DNA from: Alphaproteobacteria bacterium
GTDB lineage: Bacteria; Pseudomonadota; Alphaproteobacteria; JANQMY01
Length of the DNA stretch: 64,000 nucleotides
Direction: 5' to 3'
Assembly (NCBI GenBank): GCA_028289425.1
Contig: JANQPL010000004.1
Span: 186,001 to 250,000 of the forward strand
This document shows, piece by piece, positions 17,809-28,400 of this stretch; position 1 is the stretch's first letter; every line of letters begins with the position of its first letter. The notes below the pieces were generated by a model, which did no database searches, was not told the DNA's origin, and saw only the letters and a program-made list of their open reading frames with translations. The position numbers were made by a program, and so were the translations under genes.

Positions 17809-19365
17809 CTAGATGTGCCGCTCCCTGCCGCGCCAATACGGATCTCTCAAGACCCGTTTTTGGATTTTGCCGTTCTCTTGCCGGCCAAGGCTTTCCCTAA
17901 AGTCGACACTCTTCGGCGCCTTAAAACGCGCCAACCGTTCACGGCAATAGTCGATCAGTTCATTTGCCAATTGAGGTTGGGCGACAGTTTGATCAGTTAG
18001 CTGAACAACTGCTTTCACTTCTTCGCCAAATTCTTGATTGGGAATGCCGATAACCGCCACATCCGCCACGGCCGGATGAGTCATCAAAACATTTTCGATT
18101 TCGCGGGGATAGATGTTCACGCCGCCCGAGATGATCATGTCGATCTTGCGGTCGCTCAAATAGAGATACCCGTCTTCATCCAGATGCCCCACATCACCGA
18201 ACGTAAAAACACCCGGTTCCAGATGGGCTTTGCGTGTTTTGCTTGCGTCCTTGTAATATTCGAAGTCGGCACCCGTCGCGTTACGGAAGTAGAGGTCGCC
18301 AACCTTTCCCGCACCCAAACGCTGGCCACCTTCGCCCAACACAATTGCTTCTATATGGGGCAGCAGGCGACCCAAGCTGCCAGGTTTTTCCAGCCATTCA
18401 GAGGCGCGCATGATGCTGATGATCGACCCTTCCGTGGCGCCGTAATATTCATGCACGATCGGCCCCAGCCACTCGATCATTTGCCGCTTGGTCTCCGGCG
18501 GGCACGGCGCGCCGCCATGCCACACACATTCTAAGCTGGCGCCGCCGAAATGACTGCGCGCACTGTCATCCAATCTCAAAAGGCGAACCATCTGTGTGGG
18601 GACTAAATTCACGCTGTTAATCTTGTGCGTGTCTATGAGATCGAGTGTTTCCTGGGCATCGAATTTTCGTCGCATCACAATCTGTGCGCCTGCCAACAGC
18701 ATCGGCACAGTCAGCAGCCACTGAGCGGAATGATAGACAGGCCCCGCCAAGAGGATTGTGCCGTCCGGTCGTTGTCCAAAATGTTCGACCAGCGCTTCCG
18801 AAAGGAGACGGAGCGTGTCGAGCGGCCCGCCGATCTGCGCGCCGGTGCCGACAACACCTTTGGGGCGGCCCGTGGTGCCCGAGGTGTAGAACATGGGCAT
18901 GCCAAGGCTTTGGTCCGAAGGTTCATCGGCCACGGAAGAGGCGAGAAAAGGTTCGTAAGCGTTTGCCACTTCGCCCCGGCCGGCGCCGATAATCAGGAGA
19001 TCGATTGGGGTGGGGAGTTGCTTGATCGCGCGTAGTGCCTTGTCGGCATAGGCTGCTTCCACAAAAACGAGACGCGCCCCTGAATTCGACAGAATATAGG
19101 CGATTTCATCGGCCTGCAAATGCCAATTGACGGGTACATAGCGCCATCCACCATGTGTACCGGCCACGATGATCTCAAAGTATTCCCGCCGGTTAGAACA
19201 AATGACGGCGAATGTGTCCCCTTTGGCGAGACCGCGGTTACGCAAACCATTGATCAAGCGATTGCTTCGCGCGTTCAACTTGCCCCAAGTCGTGACGCAT
19301 TGATCATCCATCAGAGCCGTTCGATTGGGAAATTGATCCGCTTGCGGTTTAATGAGTTCACTCAT
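17809..19365 (-). CDS. AMP-forming acyl-CoA synthetase
   Basis: 518 residues of the ANL superfamily. The phosphate-binding loop YTSGTTGRPKGVVG (about 175-188), the adenine region YYGATEGS, the hinge DGYLYLSDRKIDMIISGG, and the C-terminal lysine region GKIQKRVLRDPYW are present. It converts a carboxylic acid to its CoA thioester with ATP. The position behind a TonB receptor suggests activation of an imported acid. The gap to the receptor stop is 156 bases, so it may have a separate promoter. Confidence 0.92.
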   Translation of the reverse strand: MSELIKPQADQFPNRTALMDDQCVTTWGKLNARSNRLINGLRNRGLAKGDTFAVICSNRREYFEIIVAGTHGGWRYVPVNWHLQADEIAYILSNSGARLVFVEAAYADKALRAIKQLPTPIDLLIIGAGRGEVANAYEPFLASSVADEPSDQSLGMPMFYTSGTTGRPKGVVGTGAQIGGPLDTLRLLSEALVEHFGQRPDGTILLAGPVYHSAQWLLTVPMLLAGAQIVMRRKFDAQETLDLIDTHKINSVNLVPTQMVRLLRLDDSARSHFGGASLECVWHGGAPCPPETKRQMIEWLGPIVHEYYGATEGSIISIMRASEWLEKPGSLGRLLPHIEAIVLGEGGQRLGAGKVGDLYFRNATGADFEYYKDASKTRKAHLEPGVFTFGDVGHLDEDGYLYLSDRKIDMIISGGVNIYPREIENVLMTHPAVADVAVIGIPNQEFGEEVKAVVQLTDQTVAQPQLANELIDYCRERLARFKAPKSVDFRESLGRQENGKIQKRVLRDPYWRGRERHI

Positions 19366-19521
19366 CTCGGTTCACGTCGTTGTCATTGTTCGATCAAGAC
19401 AAAACAGTCCTGTGCGGTGGCAAAGTCCTTGGCGAACCCCGTCACCGTTCTCAATTTGTTGGCGGGAGGGCAAAGGAATGCGGGCCTCGCCCTCCAACAT
19501 GCTTGCTTGGTCTGCGCTCTT

Positions 19522-21807
19522 CTAAAAGCGGCCCGTCAAAGTCGCGCCCCAGGTGCGTGGCGTCCCAACCACCTCAAAAGTCCCGGCAAGAAATCCCTCG
19601 AAAGCGAAGATTGAGTAATGTTTGTCCCCGCAATTGCGGCACCATAATGCGACCTCCCAAGCCTCGTCATTGCTCTGCAGCGCCAACCGGCCATTCACGA
19701 GGCTGTAGCCGTTCTGAATGGCGCTTGGGAGCAAGGCAGTGGAATCTAAATTCGTCCGAGACCTGAAAGAAATTTCGCCATGACCCACTAAGGTGACCCC
19801 GGTATTGGGAACCGGATAGCTGTATGTGCCGGACAAGTTGCCCGCCCATTTCGGCGAACTTGGCAGCTGTGAGTCGCCTAAAATGGCGAATCCGTTGGTG
19901 ACACCATCGTCGAAGTCCGCATCGACGAATGCCAGCCCACCAGCCAAAACCAAACCTTCCAAAGGTGACACCAACGCATCCACCTCGACGCCGCGGGACA
20001 ACACGCCGGACACATTGTCGAGGATGAAAGACACGCCGTCGAAAGACTGAAGCTGGAAATTCTTGAACTGGGTTCGGAATGCCGTGACATTTAGGGTCGC
20101 TCTGTCATCCCAAAACTGTGTGCGAATGCCGGCTTCAAAATTGTTGGAGGTTTCAGAGTCATAGATCGGATCTGCCGGGGTCAAGAGCGTCCCCGCGCCG
20201 CCCCCATCGATGTTTGCGCCACCAGCCTTAAAGCCATGGGCAAACTTGATGTAGGTCATGATGTCATCGGTCCAATTGTAGTGAAGCGCGACGTCGCCCG
20301 TCCACTCCTCATCGGTAAACCGTTCGTCCGTCAACGTCAGGAAATTGCCCTGAAAGCCAATCAGATTGTTGCCGATTCCGGCGATCGTATTGTCCAGCGT
20401 ATTGGCGATTTTGCGTTCGCGGTTGAAACGCGCACCACCGGTCAACGCCAAACGATCCGTCAAGTTGATGGTGGCATGGGCGAAACCTGCGTAGCTTGTT
20501 CCGTCCGAACTGCGGGTTTGAAATCCGCCCCCATTTGGCGGTCCCGCAAAAGCGGTCGGCGGAAGTACCAGGCCAAAAAGCGACGCAAAAAAGCTCAAAA
20601 CCGTTTGCGTCTGAGTTTGGGCCGGGAAGTTGGCCATGGAACCAATGGTTTCTTTAGAAAAGTAGAAGCCGGCAAGCCAATCGATGGAATCGATCAGCGG
20701 CGGATCTTCCCAGAGACCAGCAAGGCGCACTTCCTGTGTGAACATCTCCTGATCGAATGTGAAATCGGTCAGAAACAGGTCGACCGCCGTGTTGTCTCCA
20801 TCCTTGAGCGCAAATGACTCGTAGTTTCGATATGCGGAAATAGACGTGAGCGTAGCCGGACCCAGATCCCAATTCACTTCTGCTGAAATTCCCTGATCCG
20901 AAAATTCTCCCCGCGCGCCATCGTTCAGAGATGTCTCCAAACTAGGCGGATTGGGTGGATCGATGAGTACACCCCCGTTTGCCAATGACAGCGGTCCGAA
21001 CAAGGCCGACGTGACGGGTCCGTTTGCGCTGCGCAACGCTACTTGGGTCGTTTCGTCCGCTTCCGACCAATCTCCAATAACCAGAACGTCAATGGCGCTG
21101 GTTGGCTCCCATAATATCTTTGTACGAACATTCCACCGGTCCAAGTCATTGTAGTCGGCGCCCGACGTCACATCCGTAATCCAGCCATCGCGGCGGCTGT
21201 ACCCACCCGAGACCCGAAATGCCAGCTTGTCTTGTACCACCGGGGCATTGACGTAAGCACGCACGCGCTTGGCATCAAGATTGCCGAACGTGGCTTCGTC
21301 CATGCCGGAAAAATCATAGGACGGTCTTTGCGTAACGACGTGGATGGCACCCGCCGATGTGTTTTTGCCAAACAACGTACCTTGCGGCCCGCGCAAAACC
21401 TCTATGCGGTCGACGTCCACCAAATCGCCAACGCCCAAACCGGAGCGGCTTCGGTAAACACCATCCAAAAAGAATCCGACCGCGGCTTCCAAACCCACAT
21501 TTGTGGAACTGGTGCCGACGCCGCGCATGTTGATGATGGTCGATTGGCCGAAGATGTTCACACTCGATACCGACACGCTCGGCGATAGCTGCTGGAGATC
21601 TTCGATGGTCAAGAGGCCGGCCAGTCGAATGGACTCAGCCGAGACGGCCGACACTGCCCCCGGCACATCTTGAAGGTTCTGTTCCCGTTTTTGGGCGGTG
21701 ACGATGATCTCGTCCAATTGAGCGTGCGCCGCGTCGTGTCCCAATCCCACAGCCAAACCCGCGATCAAAAACGCAGCTGTTCTGCGCTTATTCTTGTTGG
21801 TTTTCAT
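19522..21807 (-). CDS. TonB-dependent receptor 1
   Basis: 761 residues. Signal peptide (RTAAFLIAGLAVGLGHDAAHA), then the TonB box/plug entry DEIIVTAQKREQNLQDVPGAVSAVSAES, plug motifs RVEVLRGPQGTLFGKNTSAGAIHV-like (LRGPQGTLFGKNT seen), and a C-terminal beta barrel ending WGATLTGRF with terminal F. It belongs to the catabolic group common in sphingomonads and Caulobacter rather than to obvious siderophore receptors; the ligand is unknown. ATG at 21807 follows AGGGGAG by six bases; a TTG six bases earlier is rejected. A clear palindrome lies 54 bases upstream. It heads the operon with ligase, monooxygenase and hydrolase. Confidence 0.93.
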   Translation of the reverse strand: MKTNKNKRRTAAFLIAGLAVGLGHDAAHAQLDEIIVTAQKREQNLQDVPGAVSAVSAESIRLAGLLTIEDLQQLSPSVSVSSVNIFGQSTIINMRGVGTSSTNVGLEAAVGFFLDGVYRSRSGLGVGDLVDVDRIEVLRGPQGTLFGKNTSAGAIHVVTQRPSYDFSGMDEATFGNLDAKRVRAYVNAPVVQDKLAFRVSGGYSRRDGWITDVTSGADYNDLDRWNVRTKILWEPTSAIDVLVIGDWSEADETTQVALRSANGPVTSALFGPLSLANGGVLIDPPNPPSLETSLNDGARGEFSDQGISAEVNWDLGPATLTSISAYRNYESFALKDGDNTAVDLFLTDFTFDQEMFTQEVRLAGLWEDPPLIDSIDWLAGFYFSKETIGSMANFPAQTQTQTVLSFFASLFGLVLPPTAFAGPPNGGGFQTRSSDGTSYAGFAHATINLTDRLALTGGARFNRERKIANTLDNTIAGIGNNLIGFQGNFLTLTDERFTDEEWTGDVALHYNWTDDIMTYIKFAHGFKAGGANIDGGGAGTLLTPADPIYDSETSNNFEAGIRTQFWDDRATLNVTAFRTQFKNFQLQSFDGVSFILDNVSGVLSRGVEVDALVSPLEGLVLAGGLAFVDADFDDGVTNGFAILGDSQLPSSPKWAGNLSGTYSYPVPNTGVTLVGHGEISFRSRTNLDSTALLPSAIQNGYSLVNGRLALQSNDEAWEVALWCRNCGDKHYSIFAFEGFLAGTFEVVGTPRTWGATLTGRF

Positions 21808-21860
21808 GACCAACTCCCCTGCGTATGTCTCCCGATATTATAAACTTCTATTTGTTAGTT

Positions 21861-21880
21861 AAACTACCATACGGTAGTTT
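21861..21880. promoter_or_regulatory. Palindromic operator before TonB receptor 1
   Basis: AAACTACC and GGTAGTTT are perfect eight-base arms around ATAC. Site 54 bases upstream of the receptor ATG. The size and symmetry suit a TetR-family dimer, and a TetR gene ends 188 bases away, so this regulator is the natural candidate. Binding is inferred. Confidence 0.65.
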
Positions 21881-22068
21881 CCGTGAAACTGTCAACAGGC
21901 ACTGCTTTTTGCCCACCGTTGGAAACGGCGACCACCAAGAAACTCTCGAAAAATCAGCAAGAAATTGAGGCGCCGCTTTGGGTGAAGCGCCCAGGCCACT
22001 CAGGGCGGATCTTTAAGATGAACCTTGACCCAATCTACCCGCGGCGAAATCTGCAGGAACGCACAAAG

Positions 22069-22701
22069 CTATCGGGCACGCAGACCATTGACGATAAACT
22101 CGTTCAAAGCCTTATGCACTTCATCTCCAGGCGGATGATTCCAAAGGCCGTGCCATTGGGTGAGGCACGCATAGGGAGACTCCGTCCCAAAAATCAGAAT
22201 GTCCGGATCGGATCTTCGTATGGACCCATCCTCCATACCCATTTCGAGAAGCGTGCTCATTCGATCAAGTTCGAAGTTTGCCAACTCCAGCGCCTTCTGC
22301 CCCTGCTGTGACTCTCGGTAGTCTTCCGGCACGTCAAACAACACCAGCAGCGGAAACATGGCCGGTTCGCCCCACAGAATCCGTCGAAACTCATCCAAAT
22401 AGGCGATGATTTTTTCGATCCCGTTTCCGGGACAGGTCAGCGCAAAATCCATAATTGCGCTGCGTGTTTCCAACGCCCGCATATGGCAAAGATACAAAAG
22501 CTCGTTCTTACTTTTGATGTAGTTGTACAAGGATGCCTTGCGTATTCCGAGTTCGGCGGCCACATCGTCCAGCGTGGTTCCGCCCACACCGCGTTTGTTA
22601 AAAAGCTCCGTCGCCACACGCAAAATGGCATCCAACCGCTCGGCAGCCGATGGCCGTCCAAATGGCGAGCTTGGTGACTTGGTCTTGGTCTCATTCTTCA
22701 T
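22069..22701 (-). CDS. TetR-family transcriptional regulator
   Basis: About 210 residues from ATG at 22701; the frame stays open to 22800 but the extra 33 residues do not look like TetR sequence. The N-terminal helix-turn-helix is clear: ILRVATELFNKRGVGGTTLDDVAAELGIRKASLYNYIKSKNELLY. The C-terminal ligand domain is unremarkable (TetR_C with FRRILWGEPAMFPLL). It lies upstream of, and on the same strand as, TonB receptor 1, so it is the likely regulator of that operon through the palindrome at 21861. No good ribosome binding site is visible, so the start is uncertain. Confidence 0.85.
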   Translation of the reverse strand: MKNETKTKSPSSPFGRPSAAERLDAILRVATELFNKRGVGGTTLDDVAAELGIRKASLYNYIKSKNELLYLCHMRALETRSAIMDFALTCPGNGIEKIIAYLDEFRRILWGEPAMFPLLVLFDVPEDYRESQQGQKALELANFELDRMSTLLEMGMEDGSIRRSDPDILIFGTESPYACLTQWHGLWNHPPGDEVHKALNEFIVNGLRAR

Positions 22702-23056
22702 GGAAGCAATCAAAACTCGCACAATCGTTTCGGCGGCCAGACCAACGCCGTTGATCCGCAATGCGAACAAAACCATATTTGCCGATTTGGTGAAAATCAA
22801 ATGGGTTCCACAACAGCCCTACCAAATGGGCCTCGACTCACATCCGCTCACCGGCTCGAGAGACCGGCGGACACAGCGAAGGCAGTTGCGTCCGAATGGT
22901 TTGTCCAAGCACACGAAACGGCCCTTTCCACGCTTAACAAAGCCGTTATCCAACGTTAAGTGATCGCTCCCGCTGCGCCCTCTATCTTTGGACTCATCAG
23001 ACATCAAAACCAACCCGAACCACTTTTGTTCGCTGTTCTATATGAGGAGTTCGTAT
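22702..23056. other. Intergenic region before the UrcA gene
   Basis: 355 bases between the divergent TetR and UrcA genes. Apart from the uncertain upstream extension of the TetR frame and AGGAG at 23045-23049, I see no gene, repeat or terminator. Confidence 0.4.
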
Positions 23057-23446
23057 ATGAGACGTTCATTCATTACCGCTGGCATAATTGCCGCCGCAAT
23101 CGTCAGCACACAGCCCTCCTTCGCTGGATCTTCAGTGACGTCCGTTAGCACGTCGGGGTTTGACCTTAGTACGGCACGCGGCGTGGACGCGGTTCATCGC
23201 GAGATCATCACCGCGGCAGCCGAGGTTTGCGAGCACGAACTTCGATTCTTTGACTATCCCGGTTACAAGGATAATGCGCTAAAACGGTGCATTCGCGGCA
23301 CGACGAACGATGCTGTTGCCGACAGTGGACATTCTGCCCTCGTTGCCTTTCACGATTCGCTCGAGCGTACCGTCCGATACGACGTGGCACGCGCACCTGT
23401 GGCCGGCCAACAAGACGACATGGTCATGGCAAAAGCAGGCCGCTAA
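23057..23446 (+). CDS. UrcA-family small exported protein
   Basis: 129 residues. Signal peptide MRRSFITAGIIAAAIVSTQPSFA with cleavage after AFA-type end near residue 23, followed by a short mature protein. The two cysteines in AAAEVCEHE and ALKRCIRGTTNDAV, about 22 residues apart, match the UrcA family (function unknown, common in sphingomonads and Caulobacterales). ATG at 23057 has AGGAG seven bases upstream and starts the signal peptide; earlier in-frame starts are rejected. Monocistronic. Confidence 0.8.
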   Translation: MRRSFITAGIIAAAIVSTQPSFAGSSVTSVSTSGFDLSTARGVDAVHREIITAAAEVCEHELRFFDYPGYKDNALKRCIRGTTNDAVADSGHSALVAFHDSLERTVRYDVARAPVAGQQDDMVMAKAGR

Positions 23447-23570
23447 ATCTTTTAGCGGCAACATTTCGAGGATTTGGGTGGGCAATCAGCGCGCCCATTT
23501 CCATTCTTGACAAAACCGGCATCACACGAAAACTGAGCTGAAAGCGGTTGCTGCAGTTTCAGGACGTAAG

Positions 23571-24485
23571 GTGACGCACGAAACCAAGCTTTTGGACCAA
23601 CCAGGCCCACCGACGACCGTTCGGTGGATGCTCTTCTATTCCCTCCAACCCATTCTATTGGCCTTGGTCGTGGCCTATTGGTATGTGGACCCCGGGCGCC
23701 CGGAAACCTATGTGGTGGTGATTGTCGCGGTGCAATTGATCCTTGGACTGACGGAGCACATCGTTCCCGCACGACCGAGCTGGAACACGACGCTGACGGA
23801 GAAGGCGGGCAACGCGGTATTGGTGGTCTTGCTCACGACGGTTGCGGGCTATGTTGGTGTGCTTTACTACGCTGTGCTCGCCGAGCCGCTGAGCGAACTT
23901 CGTGCCGCTCTCCATCTGGATGTTTGGCCGCACGAGTGGCCCCTGATCGCTCAACTCTTTTTGGTCTTTTTCTTGAGCGAGTTTCTTTGGTACTGGATGC
24001 ACCGCGCGGAACATCGCTGGAGCCTTGTGTGGCGGCTTTCGGGACACGGCGCACATCATTCGTTCAAACGTTTGGGTGCGTTGAATTTCGGCCTAAACCA
24101 TCCGGTCGAGTATTTCTTTATCGTGCTGCCGTCCGCAATTGTGGAATTGACCTTCGGGGTTGGCTATGCAGCGGCGGGAGCCGCCGTGTTCTCGGTAACC
24201 CAAGCCTCTATCGCCCACAGCAACATACATCTCAACACAAGATGGATCGGTCTGTTGTTTACAACAAACAAATATCACATCTGCCACCACTCCGCTGTGT
24301 TGGAGGAGAGCAATACAAATTATGGCTGCTCGGCGATCGTTTGGGATCGTGTATTCGGCACATTCCTCGACAAGCACATAGACGAGGCGGGGACCGGCCC
24401 GACCGAACCTTCCCTGTGGGAGAAATTCATCATGCCGATCAAAGATCCCGAAGACACCGCCATTGCACCAAACGCGGGCTCTTAA
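23571..24485 (+). CDS. Fatty acid hydroxylase / sterol desaturase family membrane protein
   Basis: 304 residues with four to five membrane helices (about 17-40, 48-62, 82-105, 128-143, 175-205). The diiron histidine clusters of the family are all present: HRAEH (about 144), HGAHH (about 158), HSNIH (about 216) and HICHH (about 238). Members hydroxylate or desaturate lipids at the membrane using O2. GTG start at 23571 with AGGA upstream. It is 124 bases after UrcA and could have its own promoter. The substrate may be a hopanoid, carotenoid or sphingolipid; sequence alone does not say. Confidence 0.88.
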   Translation: MTHETKLLDQPGPPTTVRWMLFYSLQPILLALVVAYWYVDPGRPETYVVVIVAVQLILGLTEHIVPARPSWNTTLTEKAGNAVLVVLLTTVAGYVGVLYYAVLAEPLSELRAALHLDVWPHEWPLIAQLFLVFFLSEFLWYWMHRAEHRWSLVWRLSGHGAHHSFKRLGALNFGLNHPVEYFFIVLPSAIVELTFGVGYAAAGAAVFSVTQASIAHSNIHLNTRWIGLLFTTNKYHICHHSAVLEESNTNYGCSAIVWDRVFGTFLDKHIDEAGTGPTEPSLWEKFIMPIKDPEDTAIAPNAGS

Positions 24486-24558
24486 GGCCGACGACGGAGG
24501 CGGATCAAGAGCGTGTCTTTTTTTGATTCTAAGCCCTTCGTGAAGTGTCGGTACCGGC

Positions 24559-25452
24559 TCATTTAGAATGCGGTCGCAAACTGGACGTTTGATCGCTTCT
24601 GTTTATCCGTTGCATGATTTCCGAAAGGCGCGACCATCCCTGAAGTGTCGTGGGCAGCATCAACGACGATTCCACAAACTCCCACGAATAACTGATGATC
24701 GAAAAGATCGTGCCGACGGTTACGGTCAGCGTGGTTGCGGCAAACCAAAGATTGAAAACCAAAAACCCCATCAAAACCGAATAAATCGATCCATAGACGT
24801 AGGCCTCTGTGTCGGACAGCTTGACCTCCACGCGCCGAAGGGTGGTGAAATGGGACAGAATCGCCTGCGGGGATTTCGTTGCAAGAACTCTTACCTGCTG
24901 TTCCGTTTGCTGATTATGGTCGGCATTTAGGCGAAAGAAGCGTCCATGAAAAGAGCCATAAATGGCAATCATCAAAACGGCGCCGCCAAGAGCTGCATAT
25001 GACAGGACTGGATGGAACATGAAGAGCACGCCAAACGAAACGGCCAATTGGACAACTGAATTCATCAGTGCCGGGGCTTCCTGCTCCAAGAAGTCAACAA
25101 GCTCGCGGCTCATCCCCAATCTGGCGTTCTGGCTTGAGAGGGGGATGTTATCCGTCCTTTCCGCAAGTTCATGACTGAGATCAACCCGGATCGTTCCATA
25201 AACGCGGGTGTCGTAGACACGTCGAGAGACGCTGACGGCAATCAGGCCGGCAAGGACAGATGCCAGCCAATACAAATCGTCCAGGCTTTGAGTCAACAAC
25301 CCATCGATGGCAAAACCGATGAACAGGGGGACAAGGGCCGTCAGCGTGGTTTCGGCTAGGGTCAAAATCCAAGTCAGGCTGATCGGTCGCCTGTATGCCC
25401 GAAGCAGCGTACCAATGGTCAGCGGCTCTCCTTTAAGCATGGGCGTTTGCAC
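24559..25452 (-). CDS. ABC-type six-transmembrane protein without ATPase domain
   Basis: About 297 residues. It matches the six-helix membrane domain of ABC exporters (helices near 20-40, 50-75, 125-145, 150-170, 225-245, 250-270; motif SHELAERTDNIPLSSQNARLGMSRELVDFLEQEAP), but the protein stops before any Walker A or signature motif. Such stand-alone proteins are a known family. Start alternatives: GTG at 25452 has GGAGG six bases upstream; ATG at 25440 overlaps the permease stop by eight bases. It is the last gene of the RND efflux operon, so a role in efflux or envelope stress is inferred. No partner ATPase is nearby. Confidence 0.8.
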   Translation of the reverse strand: MQTPMLKGEPLTIGTLLRAYRRPISLTWILTLAETTLTALVPLFIGFAIDGLLTQSLDDLYWLASVLAGLIAVSVSRRVYDTRVYGTIRVDLSHELAERTDNIPLSSQNARLGMSRELVDFLEQEAPALMNSVVQLAVSFGVLFMFHPVLSYAALGGAVLMIAIYGSFHGRFFRLNADHNQQTEQQVRVLATKSPQAILSHFTTLRRVEVKLSDTEAYVYGSIYSVLMGFLVFNLWFAATTLTVTVGTIFSIISYSWEFVESSLMLPTTLQGWSRLSEIMQRINRSDQTSSLRPHSK

Positions 25453-28400
25453 GGGCCGCCTCCGCAAAGAAATAGGTCTTCACGTCCTCGGTAATGGCGA
25501 TCAGTACGGGCACTAAGATCAGCATCAGGACGGTTGAGAATAACTCTCCAAAGGCCAGCGAAACAGCTGCCGGGATTAGGTATTGGGCCTGCTCGGACGT
25601 CTCTGTCAGCAGCGGCAACAGGCCGATAACTGTCGTCGCCGTGGTAAGGAAAATGGCACGAAACCGGCTGGTTCCCGCATCTTGAAGTGCATCGAAAACG
25701 GAAAGGTCCCCATTACGCGCCTGATTGTATCGGGTAATCAGAACCAGGCTGTCATTGACCACGACGCCACTGAGCGCCAGCATTCCGAAGAACGAAAGAA
25801 CCGACAGGGGCAGACCCATAATCAAGTGACCAAGGGCCGCTCCAATGAACGCAAACGGAATGATCGCCAAAATAATGAATGGCTGCCAGTACGATTTGAG
25901 CGGCACGGCCATCAGCACATAGATCAAAAGTGCCGCGAGCAACAGGGCGCGAATGAGGCCGCCTTGGATTTCCCCGATTTCTTCCAATTCGCCCGCCTTC
26001 TTGACCGTCACGGCGGGATATTGCGCGGCCAGTTTAGGCACCAGCTGTTGGAATACGGCCTGCCCCACCTCTTCCGGGGCGACGACCGCTCGATTGATGG
26101 AGGCGGCGACGGTGTTGACCAGCTTGCCGTTTTCACGATGCACGACACCGGAAACATAACCCCCTGTGATTTCCGCCACGGATTGAAATGGAATCCACTT
26201 GCCATCCCTGCTGCGCAGTTGCGATCGCAACAGGTCGTCCATCGTATCGCGCGCGGTCTCTGTGTTTTGGACGACCACGCGAATTTCGGATCCCTCCCGG
26301 CTGATCTTTTGAACTTCGGCACCGCCAAAGGCATTGCCAACTTGGGAGGCTAAAGTGGCCGTGTCGAAACCAAGGGACCGTGCTGCCGGTTTTACCCGAA
26401 CTTGCAACTCAGGCTGCCCTGTTGCCAGCGTCTCGCGGATATTGTTGACGCCGTCGATCGTGGCAAGAAAGGCACGGAGTTCCTTGCTGGCCCGTTCGAG
26501 AAGCTGAACGTCCTTGGAGAACAGCTGAATTTGAAAACCGCCACCCAGTTCTTCCGAGCCGGCGAATTGAAGCTGCGTCGCACCTTCTACCTGGCCGGTG
26601 CGTTCGCGCCATTGTTCCAAAATAGAAAGAATGCCCACATTGGGCCGCGCAGCGACGGGTGTCAGTTCGGCATAGATTTGGGCTGAGCCCGCATCGGAGC
26701 TTTGCAAGAACATGGATCGTATCGGCGCTGCCCGCAGAGAATGAGTCTCCTGAATTTCAACGCTCAACTGCTGGCCGATCGACCTGATGCGTTCCAGATT
26801 GGTTTTGGTGAGTTGGAAGGGTGCCCGCGCATCCATCTCCAGACTTACGGTAATCACCTGCCCGGGCACGTCTGGAAAGAAAACCGTTTTGACTTTCCCG
26901 AGCCCCAACAAGCCAAGGCCCAAAGTACCGGCCGCGACAAACAAGACGACAACCGCGTAGCGGTGCCGAATGGCCTCTTTCAGCAAGGGGGCGTAAACCC
27001 GGATTCGAATCCCGTCCAAGACGCCCCGGCAGAACCGTTGAACATGGGCCCACAGCCTGGAGATCCTGTTCCGGGGGCGGTCTGAGATATCCGTGCCCGC
27101 CAAATGTGAGGGCAGAATGAACTTACTTTCAATGAGCGAAAAAATCAGTGCAAGGATGACAATGCCGGAAAACCCCGCCAAAACTTTCCCCAGCGGGTTA
27201 TCCAACAGCAGCATGGGAAAGAAGGCCGCAATCGTGGTGAGAACGCCGAACACCGTGGCGAGCGCTACCTTCTCGACACCCCTTTCAGTGCCACTGATCG
27301 GATCGGGGTTGGAGCGCCGTTCTTCGAAAACGCTTTCACCGACCACCACCGCGTCATCAACCAGGATGCCCAGCACAATAATAAGACCAAACGTGGTGAC
27401 ATCGTTGAGGGAATAGTCCACCCACCGCGAGCCCGCGACCGCCAGAGCCCCCATCACGGAAATCGGGATGCCCAATGCCACCCAAAACGCCAATCGGACA
27501 TTGAGGAAAAGCGACAAGACCAACATGACCAAAAGCAAGCCTTGAATTCCGCTATTGGCCAACAAAGCGAGGCGATCGGAGATGTAATCGGCGCTGTCTC
27601 CCCAGATCGTCACACGAATATTGGGGGGCAGTTGACGCTCGAACGTTTGAACGACGTCGTGCACCACATCCGACACGCGAAGAAGGTTTTCCTTCCGGCC
27701 GATCAGCACCTCCATGCCCGCGGTCGGCTCGCCGTTGAAACGAAACAGATAATCTCCCTCTTTGAAGGTGTCGCGCACCGTAGCAATGTCGCCCAGTCGT
27801 ATAGACGTGCCATTGGTCCGTTCAATGATGGGAATATCGGCGAATTCGGAAGCAAACTTGGCCCGATTGTCGGCACGAAGTCGAATTGTACCGCCGTCGG
27901 TTCGAAGGGTGCCCGACTGAAAATTCAGCGAGCTTGCTTGCACCCTTTCCACGATGTCGGCCACGGTTAGATTGAAGCGGCGGAGAACGTAGGGCTCGAC
28001 CTCGATCTGCATTTCACGATCAAAGAGGCCCCAGATCGTCAGGCGAGAGAGTTCCGGCCGCGCGAGCAATTCGTCGCGAAGTTCCTCCGCTACTTTTTGC
28101 AACGTGACGGGGTCGGTTTCGCCGTGAAGGTTCACGTAAAGCGCCGGGAAGTCGAACGCATCGTCTTGGATAACCGGCCGTTGCGCGTCGGAAGGAAAGT
28201 CAGTAATGCCGTCGATCCTGATACGGACTTTGTCTAAGAGCTTCTGTAGGTCTTGACCGCCAGCACGCCGCACGGTCACAACGGAGAATTCTTCGGCGGA
28301 TTGCGACGACAAACTTCGCACGCCTTCCAGGCCTTCGAGCGCCTTTTCGATTTTTTGCGTCACCAGGTCGTCCATTTGCGCCGTGGACGCACCGAGATAG

